Positions 16,469-23,556 of a stretch of 41,221 bases of DNA are shown here, in pieces. How positions within the stretch are numbered: the stretch's first letter is position 1; each line of letters begins with the position of its first letter. This stretch comes from JAIMBK01 sp040755975 (GTDB lineage Bacteria > Bacillota > Desulfotomaculia > Desulfotomaculales > Nap2-2B), in the NCBI GenBank assembly GCA_040755975.1, contig JBFLZY010000016.1, positions 1 to 41,221 of the forward strand, written 5' to 3'. The position numbers and the translations under genes are program-made. Under the pieces are notes generated by a model. That model saw nothing but the letters and a program-made list of their open reading frames with translations. It was not told where the DNA came from and searched no databases.

Positions 16469-17320
16469 ATGTCAATTAAAGTAATAGGTATTTTAGGTTC
16501 CGGATCTATGGGGAGCGGTATTGCGCAATTAGCGGCTCAGTCCGGTTATAAAGTGTTGTTGAGTGATGTTAGTTTGGAAATTGTGGAGAAGGCGATAAAT
16601 AATATTGACAAGCAATTGACGAAACTTATTGAGAAGGGCCGAATTACAAAGGAAGAAAAAGAAAATGTGCTGGGACGTATACATAAGTTTAGTGATATTG
16701 AGAGTCTTGCTGATGCCGATTTTGTTATCGAGGCTGTTATCGAAGAGGAAAAAGCTAAAAAAGAAGCTTTTAAAAAATTAGATCAAATATGCAGCCCAGA
16801 TGTTGTGTTAGCTACAAATACATCTTCAATTTCAATTACTTCTCTAGCCTCAGTTACCAAGAGGGCAGATAAAGTTGTGGGTATGCATTTTTTTAACCCC
16901 GCCCCGGTTCTTCGTTTGGTAGAAATTATTCGTGGATATTACACCAGTGATCTTACAATAAGTATTTCTATGGAGTTAGCTAAAAGTTTTGGTAAAACAC
17001 CTATCTTGGTGAAAAAAGATTCTCCCGGTTTTATAGTTAATCGCATTATGTTGGCTCAATATGTTGAGGCTATAAGGCTTCTAGAAGAAGGAGTAGCTAG
17101 TAAGGAAGATATTGACATGGCAGTGAAGCTGGGTCTTAATTACCCAATGGGTCCTTTTGAATTGCACGACTTCACGGGTACTGACATTGCATATTATGCG
17201 TTGAATTACTTAAGTAAAGAGTTTCAAGATGCTCGGTGGAATCCTCCTCTGGCTTTGAAGACAATTATTCGGGCAGGACGTACTGGCCGGAAGGTGGGGG
17301 CAGGATGGTACGATTACTGA
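16469..17320 (+). CDS. 3-hydroxyacyl-CoA (3-hydroxybutyryl-CoA) dehydrogenase
   Basis: This 283-residue NAD-dependent enzyme oxidises a 3-hydroxyacyl-CoA to the 3-oxoacyl-CoA. The Rossmann motif GSGSMG starts at Gly10. The catalytic histidine is His140 in GMHFFNPAP, and DSPGFIVNRI and the C-terminal NPPLALKTIIRAGRTGRK are intact. Length matches Hbd. GAAAGGATGAG precedes the start. It is AT-rich and closes the low-GC island. It may have replaced the GC-rich homologue whose stump remains at 4806-4919. Confidence 0.93.
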   Translation: MSIKVIGILGSGSMGSGIAQLAAQSGYKVLLSDVSLEIVEKAINNIDKQLTKLIEKGRITKEEKENVLGRIHKFSDIESLADADFVIEAVIEEEKAKKEAFKKLDQICSPDVVLATNTSSISITSLASVTKRADKVVGMHFFNPAPVLRLVEIIRGYYTSDLTISISMELAKSFGKTPILVKKDSPGFIVNRIMLAQYVEAIRLLEEGVASKEDIDMAVKLGLNYPMGPFELHDFTGTDIAYYALNYLSKEFQDARWNPPLALKTIIRAGRTGRKVGAGWYDY

Positions 17321-17489
17321 AAAATTTATTTTTCTGACGTTGGGTAAATCCTTAATTTCTCACCAAACCACCGCGTTCAGAAAAACGAGAATGCCCTTCT
17401 GGTTTAATGCTCGTGCTGCAAATGAGAGTGGCGTTGAAGGCGGCGGTATAGTTCAAAAACACTGTTAAAAAGAAAAATCCTGCCCGGAC

Positions 17490-17540
17490 TCAAAATGAGC
17501 GGGTGAAAAACGGAAAGCCAGCGGGGGTGCCGCTTTTTTC
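17490..17540. terminator. Hairpins between the dehydrogenase and the gene debris
   Basis: Around 17492-17508, CCCGGACTCA folds back on TGAGCGGG with an AAA loop. AGCGG (17520-17524) and CCGCT (17530-17534) form a short stem followed by TTTTT. The second could terminate plus-strand transcription; on the minus strand it lies just past the 3' end of the decayed gene at 17539. Confidence 0.4.
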
Positions 17541-17950
17541 AGAGCACCCAGGAGAGCAGAACGGCACCCCCAACGGTAAATCTTGTCAGGACAGTCCCGT
17601 TTTCATATTTTACATCGAGTCCGAGCGCTTCGGCTATGGCCCGCACGGGCATCATCGTCCGGCCGTTTTCGATAAAGGGCGGTACGTCCGGCGCAATCTT
17701 GCGGCCGCGGATAAGTATCATCACGCCCTGGATGTTGGCCCGGACGTAAAGTTCGCCCATCTTCTGGCAGTACGCCTTCTCGCCGGTGCCCAGCGTGTAA
17801 ACGGCCTTTTCCACGCTTTCGACAGCTTCTTTAAGGTTTCCCAGGGCTTCGTGCAGGATGCCCAGGTAAGCGTAGACGGAGTGGCCGACGGTTTCTTTTT
17901 CTGCCAGCAGCTTTTGCAGTTCCTCGACGCCCTTCTCGATTTCTCCCTTT
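17539..17950 (-). pseudogene. Fragment of a TPR / copper-amine-oxidase-N-domain-like protein
   Basis: The minus strand encodes GVEELQKLLAEKETVGHSVY, then AYLGILHEALGNLKEAVESV (a TPR-like repeat), then IRGRKIAPDVPPFIENGRTM and MPVRAIAEALGLDVKYENG. The latter is the copper amine oxidase N-terminal (stalk) domain common in exported Firmicute proteins. The domain breaks off by frameshift after KYENG. Residues before GEIEKG in the same frame are antisense to the hydroxylase fragment starting at about 17946, so the true 5' part is missing. The gene is a broken remnant truncated at both ends. Confidence 0.6.
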
Positions 17951-18332
17951 GCCTTACCGGCACCAAAATCTCCTGTGATCACTGTACCTGTGGATGTTGT
18001 ACCGTGCTGATGGACGGGAAAGCGATCCTCTCCTGCATGCTCTTGACTGTGGAGTGTGAAGGAAAGGAAATTACCACCATTGAAGGCTTGGGAGATCCCA
18101 TAACCGGCGCCATTGATCCCCCCAGCAGTCCTTTATCGACCATACGGCCTTCCAGTGCGGCCTTTGTACCCCGGGGATCATTATGAGCGCCAAGGCCCTC
18201 CTTACAGAGAACCCTTCTCCCACAAGAGACGAGGTCAAAGAAGCTCTCTCAGGGAACTTCTGCCGGTGTAACAGTCGTTACCATGTTTTGGATACCGTGA
18301 TGGCATTAGCTCAAAAGGGGGGTAAACGATGA
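17946..18332 (+). pseudogene. Frameshifted 2Fe-2S small subunit of a molybdenum hydroxylase
   Basis: The frame through 17967 reads LTGTKISCDHCTCGCCTVLM, then LSCMLLTVECEGKEITTIEG. Near 18115 the homology jumps to another frame: QQSFIDHTAFQCGLCTPGII, MSAKALLTENPSPTRDEVKE, then GNFCRCNSRYH and a TGA at 18330-18332. This is the small [2Fe-2S]-[2Fe-2S] subunit of the xanthine dehydrogenase family (4-hydroxybenzoyl-CoA reductase gamma type). About 40 N-terminal residues, including part of the plant-type cluster loop, are lost, and one frameshift divides the rest. It is not functional. Confidence 0.75.
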
Positions 18333-18620
18333 CAGAATACCGCTTCATCGGCAATCTACTCCCCGCAAGGATGCTCTCGACATCGTAACAGGGAAGATAA
18401 AGTTCGTCAATGACCTTACCATCCCCAACATGCTCTACGGCAAGGTCCTCAGAAGTCCTCTCCCGCATGCCCTCATCAAGAGTATCGTTGCCACGGAGGC
18501 CATGCGCCTCTCTGGTGTGAAAGCCGTCCTGACCTGCAAAAATGTACCTGAGTGGATAGGGGGGGCATGCCCTGCTGTCACCGGTGAAAATCAATACCAT
18601 CCGTCATGGGAGCAAAGAAG
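18329..18620 (+). pseudogene. 5' fragment of a molybdopterin-binding large subunit
   Basis: ATG 18329 overlaps the small-subunit stop as ATGA and gives MTEYRFIG. After a frameshift near 18350 the sequence continues STPRKDALDIVTGKIKFVND, LTIPNMLYGKVLRSPLPHAL, then AVLTCKNVPEW. These are the first about 100 residues of the aldehyde oxidase/xanthine dehydrogenase large subunit (4-hydroxybenzoyl-CoA reductase alpha type). The remaining roughly 650 residues, including the molybdenum site, are absent. Confidence 0.72.
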
Positions 18621-18698
18621 TGTCATGCTGTCTGTCCCTCCGATACAGCAATGGCCCTCACTGCCCTTGGTGCAACGCTTACCATAGCAAAACTTTAG
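18606..18698 (+). pseudogene. Internal fragment of an FAD-binding middle subunit
   Basis: Another frame reads MGAKKCHAVCPSDTAMALTA then LGATLTIAKL and a stop at 18696-18698. This resembles the GGxxCxAxxPSDxAxALxALGAxVxI segment of the FAD-binding subunit of molybdenum hydroxylases (CoxM, XdhB, HcrB). It follows the large-subunit fragment directly, so a deletion fused parts of two genes. The segment is short and the assignment is moderate. Confidence 0.5.
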
Positions 18699-18729
18699 AT
18701 ATTAATTAATGTAGCTTCTGAGACGGGAG

Positions 18730-18808
18730 AAGGGGTCAAAGAGCTTGAACCTTTTTGAACTGCTTTTGAACCGAAAGTAGGAAGGAACATTTTTTGATTC
18801 TATTGAAC
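18730..18808 (+). repeat. 63-bp repeat, copy 1, with imperfect hairpin at its left edge
   Basis: The 63 bases at 18746-18808 match 24895-24957 with two differences (T/A in AAAG[T/A]AGG and C/T in GATT[C/T]TATT). AAGGGGTCAA (18730-18739) pairs with TTGAACCTTT (18745-18754), allowing one mismatch and one wobble, then T-rich sequence follows. Copy 2 has a perfect version of the same hairpin. The unit lies downstream of the hydroxylase debris and about 305 bases before the corrinoid operon. Confidence 0.8.
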
Positions 18809-19112
18809 TAAATAAAGGCCAGAATTCTGTTTCTTTTTAGAATCTTGACTCACTGCGTAATTCCAGAAATTCTGTAATCAAAAATAAAAACGGGGCTTTG
18901 GGCACCGCGGATGGCAAGCAGGATGGGTTTCCGAGGGACTATTGGAATTGAGGAGAAGTGGAAAAAGCGCGGGCTTCGCGTAACCGGATGTACTTTGGCT
19001 GCCGTGAACCGTACCAGACAGCAGACCGTAAAGATGGGGGTGATGCCGGCTGGTAAGAGGAAAAAGGTCATTGATTATCCCGGGTTAATTTTAAAGACAG
19101 GAGGTATTGTTT
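18809..19112 (+). other. Leader region of the corrinoid operon
   Basis: No gene is called. CAGAATTCTGT near 18821 and CAGAAATTCTGT near 18866 are two similar near-palindromes about 45 bases apart and could be paired operator sites. No cobalamin riboswitch core was recognised. A 70-codon frame at 18911-19123 ends past the methyltransferase start and has no recognisable feature. Confidence 0.35.
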
Positions 19113-20288
19113 ATGGCTGGTGAAAAGGAAAAGGTTTTTCAGGAAAAATTGAACCGCTACACGACCGCCCTGGATTTGGGCAAGCCGGATAAAGTCCCCA
19201 TCCGTTTGGTGCTCAGCGAGTTTATGGCCAAGTACGCCGGTTTCACCCTTCAGGAAGTATACTACGAAATGGAAAAGAACATCGCCGCAGTTAACAAAAC
19301 TCTGGCTGATTTCGACCTGGACGTTATCTTCAGCCCCCCCAGCCTCTGGTGGGCTTCCCTCCACGATGCCGTAGGAGCGAAGTACCTGAAATTTGCCGGC
19401 AGGCAACTGGAGGAAAACCAGCAGTTCCAGTACGTGGAAGGCGAGTACATGCTGCCGGAGGATTACGACGCTTTTATCGCCGACCCGACCAGGTGGATCC
19501 TCAACACCTACCTGCCGCGCATCCACGAGGAATTTGCCGAGCCGGGCTCTTACCGCGCCAATATCGCCCTGATCAAAGGCGCGGCGGCTTTCATGCTGGC
19601 CAACGGGATGCTGCAGCAGGCGGGTGCGGTGTGGGCCGGGGAATACGGAGTTCCGGCGGGAATTTCCGGACTTTTCAAGGCGCCCTTCGACACCCTGGGG
19701 GATACTTTGCGCGGTCTGAAGGGGATTATGATGGATATGTACCAGCGGCCCGAGAAGGTCCTGGCGGCGCTGGAGGTTCTCGTCCCGCACAACGTCTTTT
19801 ACGGCCTGGCCACTTCGGGCGGTGATACCGTTTTGCCCGCCTTCGTTCCGCTCCACCGCGGCAGCTATCCCTTCCTCAACCCCAGGCAGTGGGATACTTT
19901 CTACTGGCCGACGCTCAAAAAAGTAATCGAAGAGCTGTGGGCGCGCGGTAAAAGAACCCTGTTCTACGCCGAGGGGAATTGGACCCCCTACCTGGAAAAA
20001 ATTGCCGAGCTGCCGCCGAAGAGTATCGTCTTTCACGTGGACCAGACGGATCTGGCAAAGGCCAAGAAAATATTGGGAGGAAAGTTCTGCTTAAGCGGAA
20101 ACGTTCCCAATACCCTGATGAGCTACGGCAAACCAGCTGAAGTGCGCGAGTACGTAAAGCGGCTGCTCGCTGAATACGCCGCCGACGGAGGCTTCATTAT
20201 CGACACCGCCGGGGTCATGCAGACGGACGTAAAGACGGAGAACGTGGTCGCCCTGATCGAAGCGGCAAGGGAGTACGGGGTTTATTAG
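19113..20288 (+). CDS. UroD-family corrinoid methyltransferase (probable O-demethylase methyltransferase I)
   Basis: This 391-residue protein has the uroporphyrinogen-decarboxylase fold used by MtaA/CmuA-type methyltransferases. ATG 19113 has AGGAGG 8 bases upstream. The C-terminal part shows FHVDQTD at about His308-Asp310, KFCLSGNVP around Cys326, and GGFIIDTAGVMQTDVKTENV. Zinc-dependent MtaA-type enzymes use a His-x-Cys pair, but here the same place reads His-x-Asp. In its operon with a corrinoid protein and a tetrahydrofolate-type methyltransferase, it probably moves a methyl group from a methoxylated aromatic or methylated amine to Co(I). True UroD is unlikely in this context. The substrate is inferred only. 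Confidence 0.82.
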   Translation: MAGEKEKVFQEKLNRYTTALDLGKPDKVPIRLVLSEFMAKYAGFTLQEVYYEMEKNIAAVNKTLADFDLDVIFSPPSLWWASLHDAVGAKYLKFAGRQLEENQQFQYVEGEYMLPEDYDAFIADPTRWILNTYLPRIHEEFAEPGSYRANIALIKGAAAFMLANGMLQQAGAVWAGEYGVPAGISGLFKAPFDTLGDTLRGLKGIMMDMYQRPEKVLAALEVLVPHNVFYGLATSGGDTVLPAFVPLHRGSYPFLNPRQWDTFYWPTLKKVIEELWARGKRTLFYAEGNWTPYLEKIAELPPKSIVFHVDQTDLAKAKKILGGKFCLSGNVPNTLMSYGKPAEVREYVKRLLAEYAADGGFIIDTAGVMQTDVKTENVVALIEAAREYGVY

Positions 20289-20320
20289 CCGACTATATAA
20301 TCCAAGGAGGTAAGCCGAAG

Positions 20321-20500
20321 ATGACGGAAACGACCAAAACAGAGGAATTTAAAGGGATGCCGCCGGGCGTGTGCTTTCCCTGGGATCAAAAGGTTAGTGA
20401 ATCCGGGTCGATTGCAGGCAACCCGGACATTATAAAAAAAGAATGGGAAAAGCTGGACGTTTTTGCCTACCTGTACCTTTGGTGGTGGGTTCACCGTTAA
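20321..20500 (+). CDS. 59-residue protein of unknown function in the corrinoid operon
   Basis: ATG 20321 is preceded by AAGGAGG at 20304-20310, the best ribosome-binding site in the operon, 10 bases upstream. The product starts MTETTKTEEFKGMPPGVCFP, has an IIKKEWEKLDVFAYLYLWWW segment and ends VHR. It is rich in aromatic residues at its end and has one cysteine. The gene lies 32 bases after the methyltransferase and 62 before the corrinoid protein, on the same strand. I recognise no family. It is not a decayed copy of either neighbour as far as I can see. It could be a small subunit or chaperone of the methyltransferase or corrinoid protein. Confidence 0.7.
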   Translation: MTETTKTEEFKGMPPGVCFPWDQKVSESGSIAGNPDIIKKEWEKLDVFAYLYLWWWVHR

Positions 20501-20562
20501 GGCTCGCGGGGCGAGGAAATGCTTAAAGGAAATAATTTTTGTAACTGGAGGGTTGATCCTGA

Positions 20563-21192
20563 ATGGCTGCACTGACTGATAAACTGGCGAATGCAATTGC
20601 CCAGCTGGAAGAACACCAGGTAATGGCCCTGGTCAAGGAACGCCTTCAGGCCGGGGTTTCCCCGCTGGAGATCGTCGGGAGCCTGCAGGAAGGCATGACC
20701 GAGGTAGGGTTGCGCTTTGAATCCGGTGAGTATTTTTTAAGCGAACTGATCATGTCCGGGGAAATAATGAAAAAAGCAATGGCGGAACTGGAACCGCAAC
20801 TTGTCGGGGCCAGCAGGGAATATCGCGGTAACATCGTGATCGGGACGGTGAAAGGAGACATTCACGACCTGGGCAAGAATATCGTGGTCATGCTTCTGAA
20901 AGGTACGGGGTATAACGTCATCGACCTGGGCGTGGACGTGCATCCGGACAGGTTCGTGGAAGCGATAAAAGAGCATAAGGCGCCCCTGGTGGGGATGAGC
21001 GTCCTCCTGACGGCCTGCCAGGAAGCCATGAAAAACACCATTGAGAAGATCAGGGCGGCCGGGTTGAACGTTACGGTTCTCATCGGCGGGAACTACGTGG
21101 ACGAAATGGTAAAAGAGTACGTCGGGGCGGACTACTTCGGCACCAACGCCAGTGACGCCGTAAAGGTCGCCGAAAAAGTTTTTGCGGCCTGA
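20563..21192 (+). CDS. Corrinoid (B12-binding) methyl-carrier protein
   Basis: This 209-residue protein of the MtaC/MtvC/MetH-cap type carries the methyl group on cobalt. The N-terminal helical cap (about residues 1-85) is followed by a Rossmann-like B12 domain with GTVKGDIHDLGKNIV, where His101 is the lower axial ligand. SVLLT and IGGNYV complete the dimethylbenzimidazole pocket. Length is typical. CTGGAGGG lies upstream of ATG 20563. It accepts methyl groups from the UroD-type enzyme and donates them to the downstream pterin-binding methyltransferase. Confidence 0.93.
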   Translation: MAALTDKLANAIAQLEEHQVMALVKERLQAGVSPLEIVGSLQEGMTEVGLRFESGEYFLSELIMSGEIMKKAMAELEPQLVGASREYRGNIVIGTVKGDIHDLGKNIVVMLLKGTGYNVIDLGVDVHPDRFVEAIKEHKAPLVGMSVLLTACQEAMKNTIEKIRAAGLNVTVLIGGNYVDEMVKEYVGADYFGTNASDAVKVAEKVFAA

Positions 21193-21330
21193 CCGGCGGC
21201 TTTGCCTTAGTAATCCCTTTATTTCCAGGTCAGGAAGCGTGCGCTGGGGCCTGCTGTTGAGGCCCCAGCAGATTTCTTCCAATAAAGACAGGATTTGCCG
21301 GAAGACGTAACGCGAGGAGGTCAAAACCGC

Positions 21331-22122
21331 ATGTTGATTATCGGCGAGAAGTTGAACAGCGCCATTCCGCCGGTCCGGGAGGCCGTCCGGAACAGGGATA
21401 GGGCGTTCGTCCAGGATTTGGCCCGCCGGCAGGTAGAGGGCGGGGCTTCCCTGCTCGACGTGAATACTGCGCAGGGGGCCAACGAAGTGGAAGACATGGA
21501 GTGGCTGGTGCGGGCGGTGCAGGAAGTGGTAGACGTCCCGCTGTGTATCGACAGCGTCAACCCCGGCGCTGTGGAAAGGGCCTTACAGATCCACCGGGGG
21601 AAGGCCATGCTTAACTCGATCAGCATGGAGGAAAGCCGGATCACCGGCATGCTTCCCCTGGTTAAGGAGTACGGCTGTTCGGTTGTGGCCTTAACTGTCG
21701 ACGACGGCGGAATTCCGAAAACGGTTGAGGATAGAATGAGGATTGCCGGCCGGCTGGTGGATCTGCTGGCCCGGGAAAAAATCGATTTAAGCGAAGTTTA
21801 CTTTGATCCGCTGGCCCTTCCCGTAGCGGTAAGCACTGATAATGCCTTAATCTTTTTTCAAAGCCTGACGGAAATCAAAAAAGCGTTTGGGGTCAAGACC
21901 ATTTCCGGTCTCAGCAATGTTTCGCACTCGTTGCCTAAAAGAAAGCTGATTAACCGCTATTTCTTAACCATCTGTATGCACAGCGGGATGGATGCGGTGA
22001 TCCTGGACCCCCTCGACCGAAAGCTCATGAGCGCGGTCGTTACCACGGAAATGCTCTTAGGCAAAGACCCGTTTTGCCGTAATTACCTCAAGGCGTACCG
22101 CGGCGGGGCTTTGGAGGAGTAG
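21331..22122 (+). CDS. Pterin-binding methyltransferase (methyltetrahydrofolate:corrinoid type, methyltransferase II)
   Basis: This 263-residue TIM-barrel protein of the AcsE/MetH pterin-binding family matches the length of AcsE. Features include IIGEKLNS, GASLLDVNT, PLCIDSVNP, MLNSISME and SGLSNVSHSLPKRKLIN. ATG 21331 has GAGGAGG 10 bases upstream; a TTG at 21295 in frame lacks one. It would transfer the methyl group from the corrinoid protein to tetrahydrofolate, as MtvA and OdmD do in O-demethylases. It could instead be a Wood-Ljungdahl AcsE, but no acetyl-CoA synthase genes are near. Confidence 0.9.
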   Translation: MLIIGEKLNSAIPPVREAVRNRDRAFVQDLARRQVEGGASLLDVNTAQGANEVEDMEWLVRAVQEVVDVPLCIDSVNPGAVERALQIHRGKAMLNSISMEESRITGMLPLVKEYGCSVVALTVDDGGIPKTVEDRMRIAGRLVDLLAREKIDLSEVYFDPLALPVAVSTDNALIFFQSLTEIKKAFGVKTISGLSNVSHSLPKRKLINRYFLTICMHSGMDAVILDPLDRKLMSAVVTTEMLLGKDPFCRNYLKAYRGGALEE

Positions 22123-22247
22123 TTTCCTGTGGTCCTGCTCAAGCATCCCTGGCGCCGCTCGAGGAGCCGTATCGGGATAAGGCTGCTATTGACCGCGCCG
22201 TGACAGAATGTGTTTCTGTATGGTGTAACAGGGAGGCGGGGTTTGTT

Positions 22248-22931
22248 TTGCGTACTGTAGCCATCGCTTGTCGCACGCTTGAGGATGAGATCAACGCTGT
22301 CGTGAAGACATTGCCCGGTTGTTGTCCCATTCGCTGGATCGAATCCGGCCTGCACAATTATCCATCCAGGCTAAGAGAAAGGATTCAACGGGAAATCGAC
22401 ATAATTGATGAGGTGGAGAACATCCTTCTGCTTTTTGGTTATTGCGGTAAAAGTATTGAAGGTCTCCGGGCGCCCCGGTGCCGGTTGGTGGTGCCTAAGG
22501 TTGATGACTGTATTTCCCTTCTTTTGGGGGGCGACCAGGTTCGCCTCGATCTGGGCTGTCAGTTCAAATGCTATTATTTGACGGGTGGCTGGCTGCGGTA
22601 TGAAAACAATATTTTTCACGAATACCGGCACAGTGTGGAGAAATTCGGCCCGGCCAAGGCGCTGCGTATTTTTCGGGTCATGCTGGCCAACTACTCTTCG
22701 CTCTGTTTCATCGATACGGGTACTTACGACCTGGACCGGGTGATGGCAAAGACTGCAGAATTTGCTGCCGGTTTAAATCTCGCCCAGAAAGTCGTGCCGG
22801 GCACTCTGCGCCTGATCGTCAAGGCTTTCAGCGAAGAATGGGATGAAGATTTTCTCAAGGTACCGCCGAATGTGCCCTTGCAACTCAATTATTGCGCAGC
22901 CTCCCCCCCCCCCCCCCCTAACCAACTATAA
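22248..22931 (+). CDS. DUF1638 family protein
   Basis: This protein of about 227 residues starts at TTG 22248 (MRTVAIACRTLEDEI), with GGGAGG 11 bases upstream. A GTG at 22200 gives a longer N-terminus not seen in the family. Motifs include FGYCGKSIEGL, VVPKVDDCISLLLGG and LTGGWLRY, matching DUF1638. Members are often encoded beside corrinoid methyltransferases in methanogens and Firmicutes. The role is unknown; the conserved cysteines (FGYCG, VDDC) might bind a metal or cobalamin. The last residues are encoded by a C16 run (22903-22918), giving an odd PPPPPNQL tail that may be an error or variable. Confidence 0.75.
   Translation: MRTVAIACRTLEDEINAVVKTLPGCCPIRWIESGLHNYPSRLRERIQREIDIIDEVENILLLFGYCGKSIEGLRAPRCRLVVPKVDDCISLLLGGDQVRLDLGCQFKCYYLTGGWLRYENNIFHEYRHSVEKFGPAKALRIFRVMLANYSSLCFIDTGTYDLDRVMAKTAEFAAGLNLAQKVVPGTLRLIVKAFSEEWDEDFLKVPPNVPLQLNYCAASPPPPPNQL
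22903..22918. repeat. C16 homopolymer tract
   Basis: Sixteen consecutive C residues lie inside the 3' end of the DUF1638 gene. Tracts this long change length by slippage. Loss of one C would end the protein at a TAA immediately after the tract; the tract affects only the C-terminal tail. A sequencing or assembly artefact is also possible. Confidence 0.85.
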
Positions 22932-22950
22932 GTAGCTTGCTTGCCTTCTT

Positions 22951-23556
22951 TTGATCCGGAAGGGGTGGCGAAAACTGGTCAAGGTCAAATTCCTGCCCTT
23001 GGATAAAGTTGTTCAGGTTCCAGCCGGGAGCAATATTCTGCAAGCTGCTATCGCAGCCGGGGTGCAAGTGGAAAGCACCTGCGGCGGCAAGGGAACCTGC
23101 GGGAAATGCAAAGTACAAATTCAGGCGGAGAACTTTACTCCCGCTTCGTCCGTCGAAAAAAAGTTTCTTAGCGCGGCTCAGCTGGGTGCGGGCTGGGTGT
23201 TGGCCTGTCAGCGTACCATATCCGAAGACATGGTTGTTAGGGTAAGGGAACAAAAGGATGTCAACGACCGGAAGATCGGGTTCACCGGGATGGCAAAAAT
23301 TGACGCCGCAGCGCCGAGCGTTTGTAAGTATCCACTGGTTGTCCCCCAACCACGCGCGGCGGACCAGACTCCGGACTGGGAACGCCTTCTGGCTGCTTTG
23401 CTTTGCAAAGGAATCCGGTTCAGCCTCCCGGTGGCGGCCTCTTTGCCGAAGACCTTGCGCCGGGGGAATTTTCAGATGACGGCGGTGCTGGACAACGATG
23501 TGCTGCTGGCCGTGGAACCCGGCGATACGCTCGATCGCTGCTTGGTTTGGCAATAG
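22951..23556 (+). CDS. RACo-type corrinoid activator, N-terminal 2Fe-2S part (frameshifted)
   Basis: This part encodes the [2Fe-2S] domain with Cys44, Cys50, Cys53 and Cys86 (TCGGKGTCGKC ... LACQ), followed by the linker and middle domain up to VEPGDTLDRC. RACo/RACE proteins use ATP and a reduced cluster to return inactive Co(II) corrinoid to Co(I). The frame is lost about 15 bases before the stop at 23556, while the ASKHA domain continues in the -1 frame. The start is uncertain: TTG 22951, or CTG 22975 (MVKVKFLPLD), which sits better behind GGAAGGGGTGG. A missing base near 23542 would explain the split. Confidence 0.82.
   Translation: MIRKGWRKLVKVKFLPLDKVVQVPAGSNILQAAIAAGVQVESTCGGKGTCGKCKVQIQAENFTPASSVEKKFLSAAQLGAGWVLACQRTISEDMVVRVREQKDVNDRKIGFTGMAKIDAAAPSVCKYPLVVPQPRAADQTPDWERLLAALLCKGIRFSLPVAASLPKTLRRGNFQMTAVLDNDVLLAVEPGDTLDRCLVWQ

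Noticed and set aside
17329..17385. TTTTTCTGA / TCAGAAAAA inverted repeat after the 3-hydroxyacyl-CoA dehydrogenase
   Set aside because: A 39-base loop and low-complexity arms make a stable terminator unlikely.
17503..18186. 227-codon plus-strand open frame across the debris region
   Set aside because: Only its last third (from about 17946) has homology, to a 2Fe-2S subunit; the first part is antisense to the TPR/stalk-domain relic.
18911..19123. 70-codon open frame in the leader of the corrinoid operon
   Set aside because: It overlaps the methyltransferase start, has no good ribosome-binding site and shows no recognisable feature.
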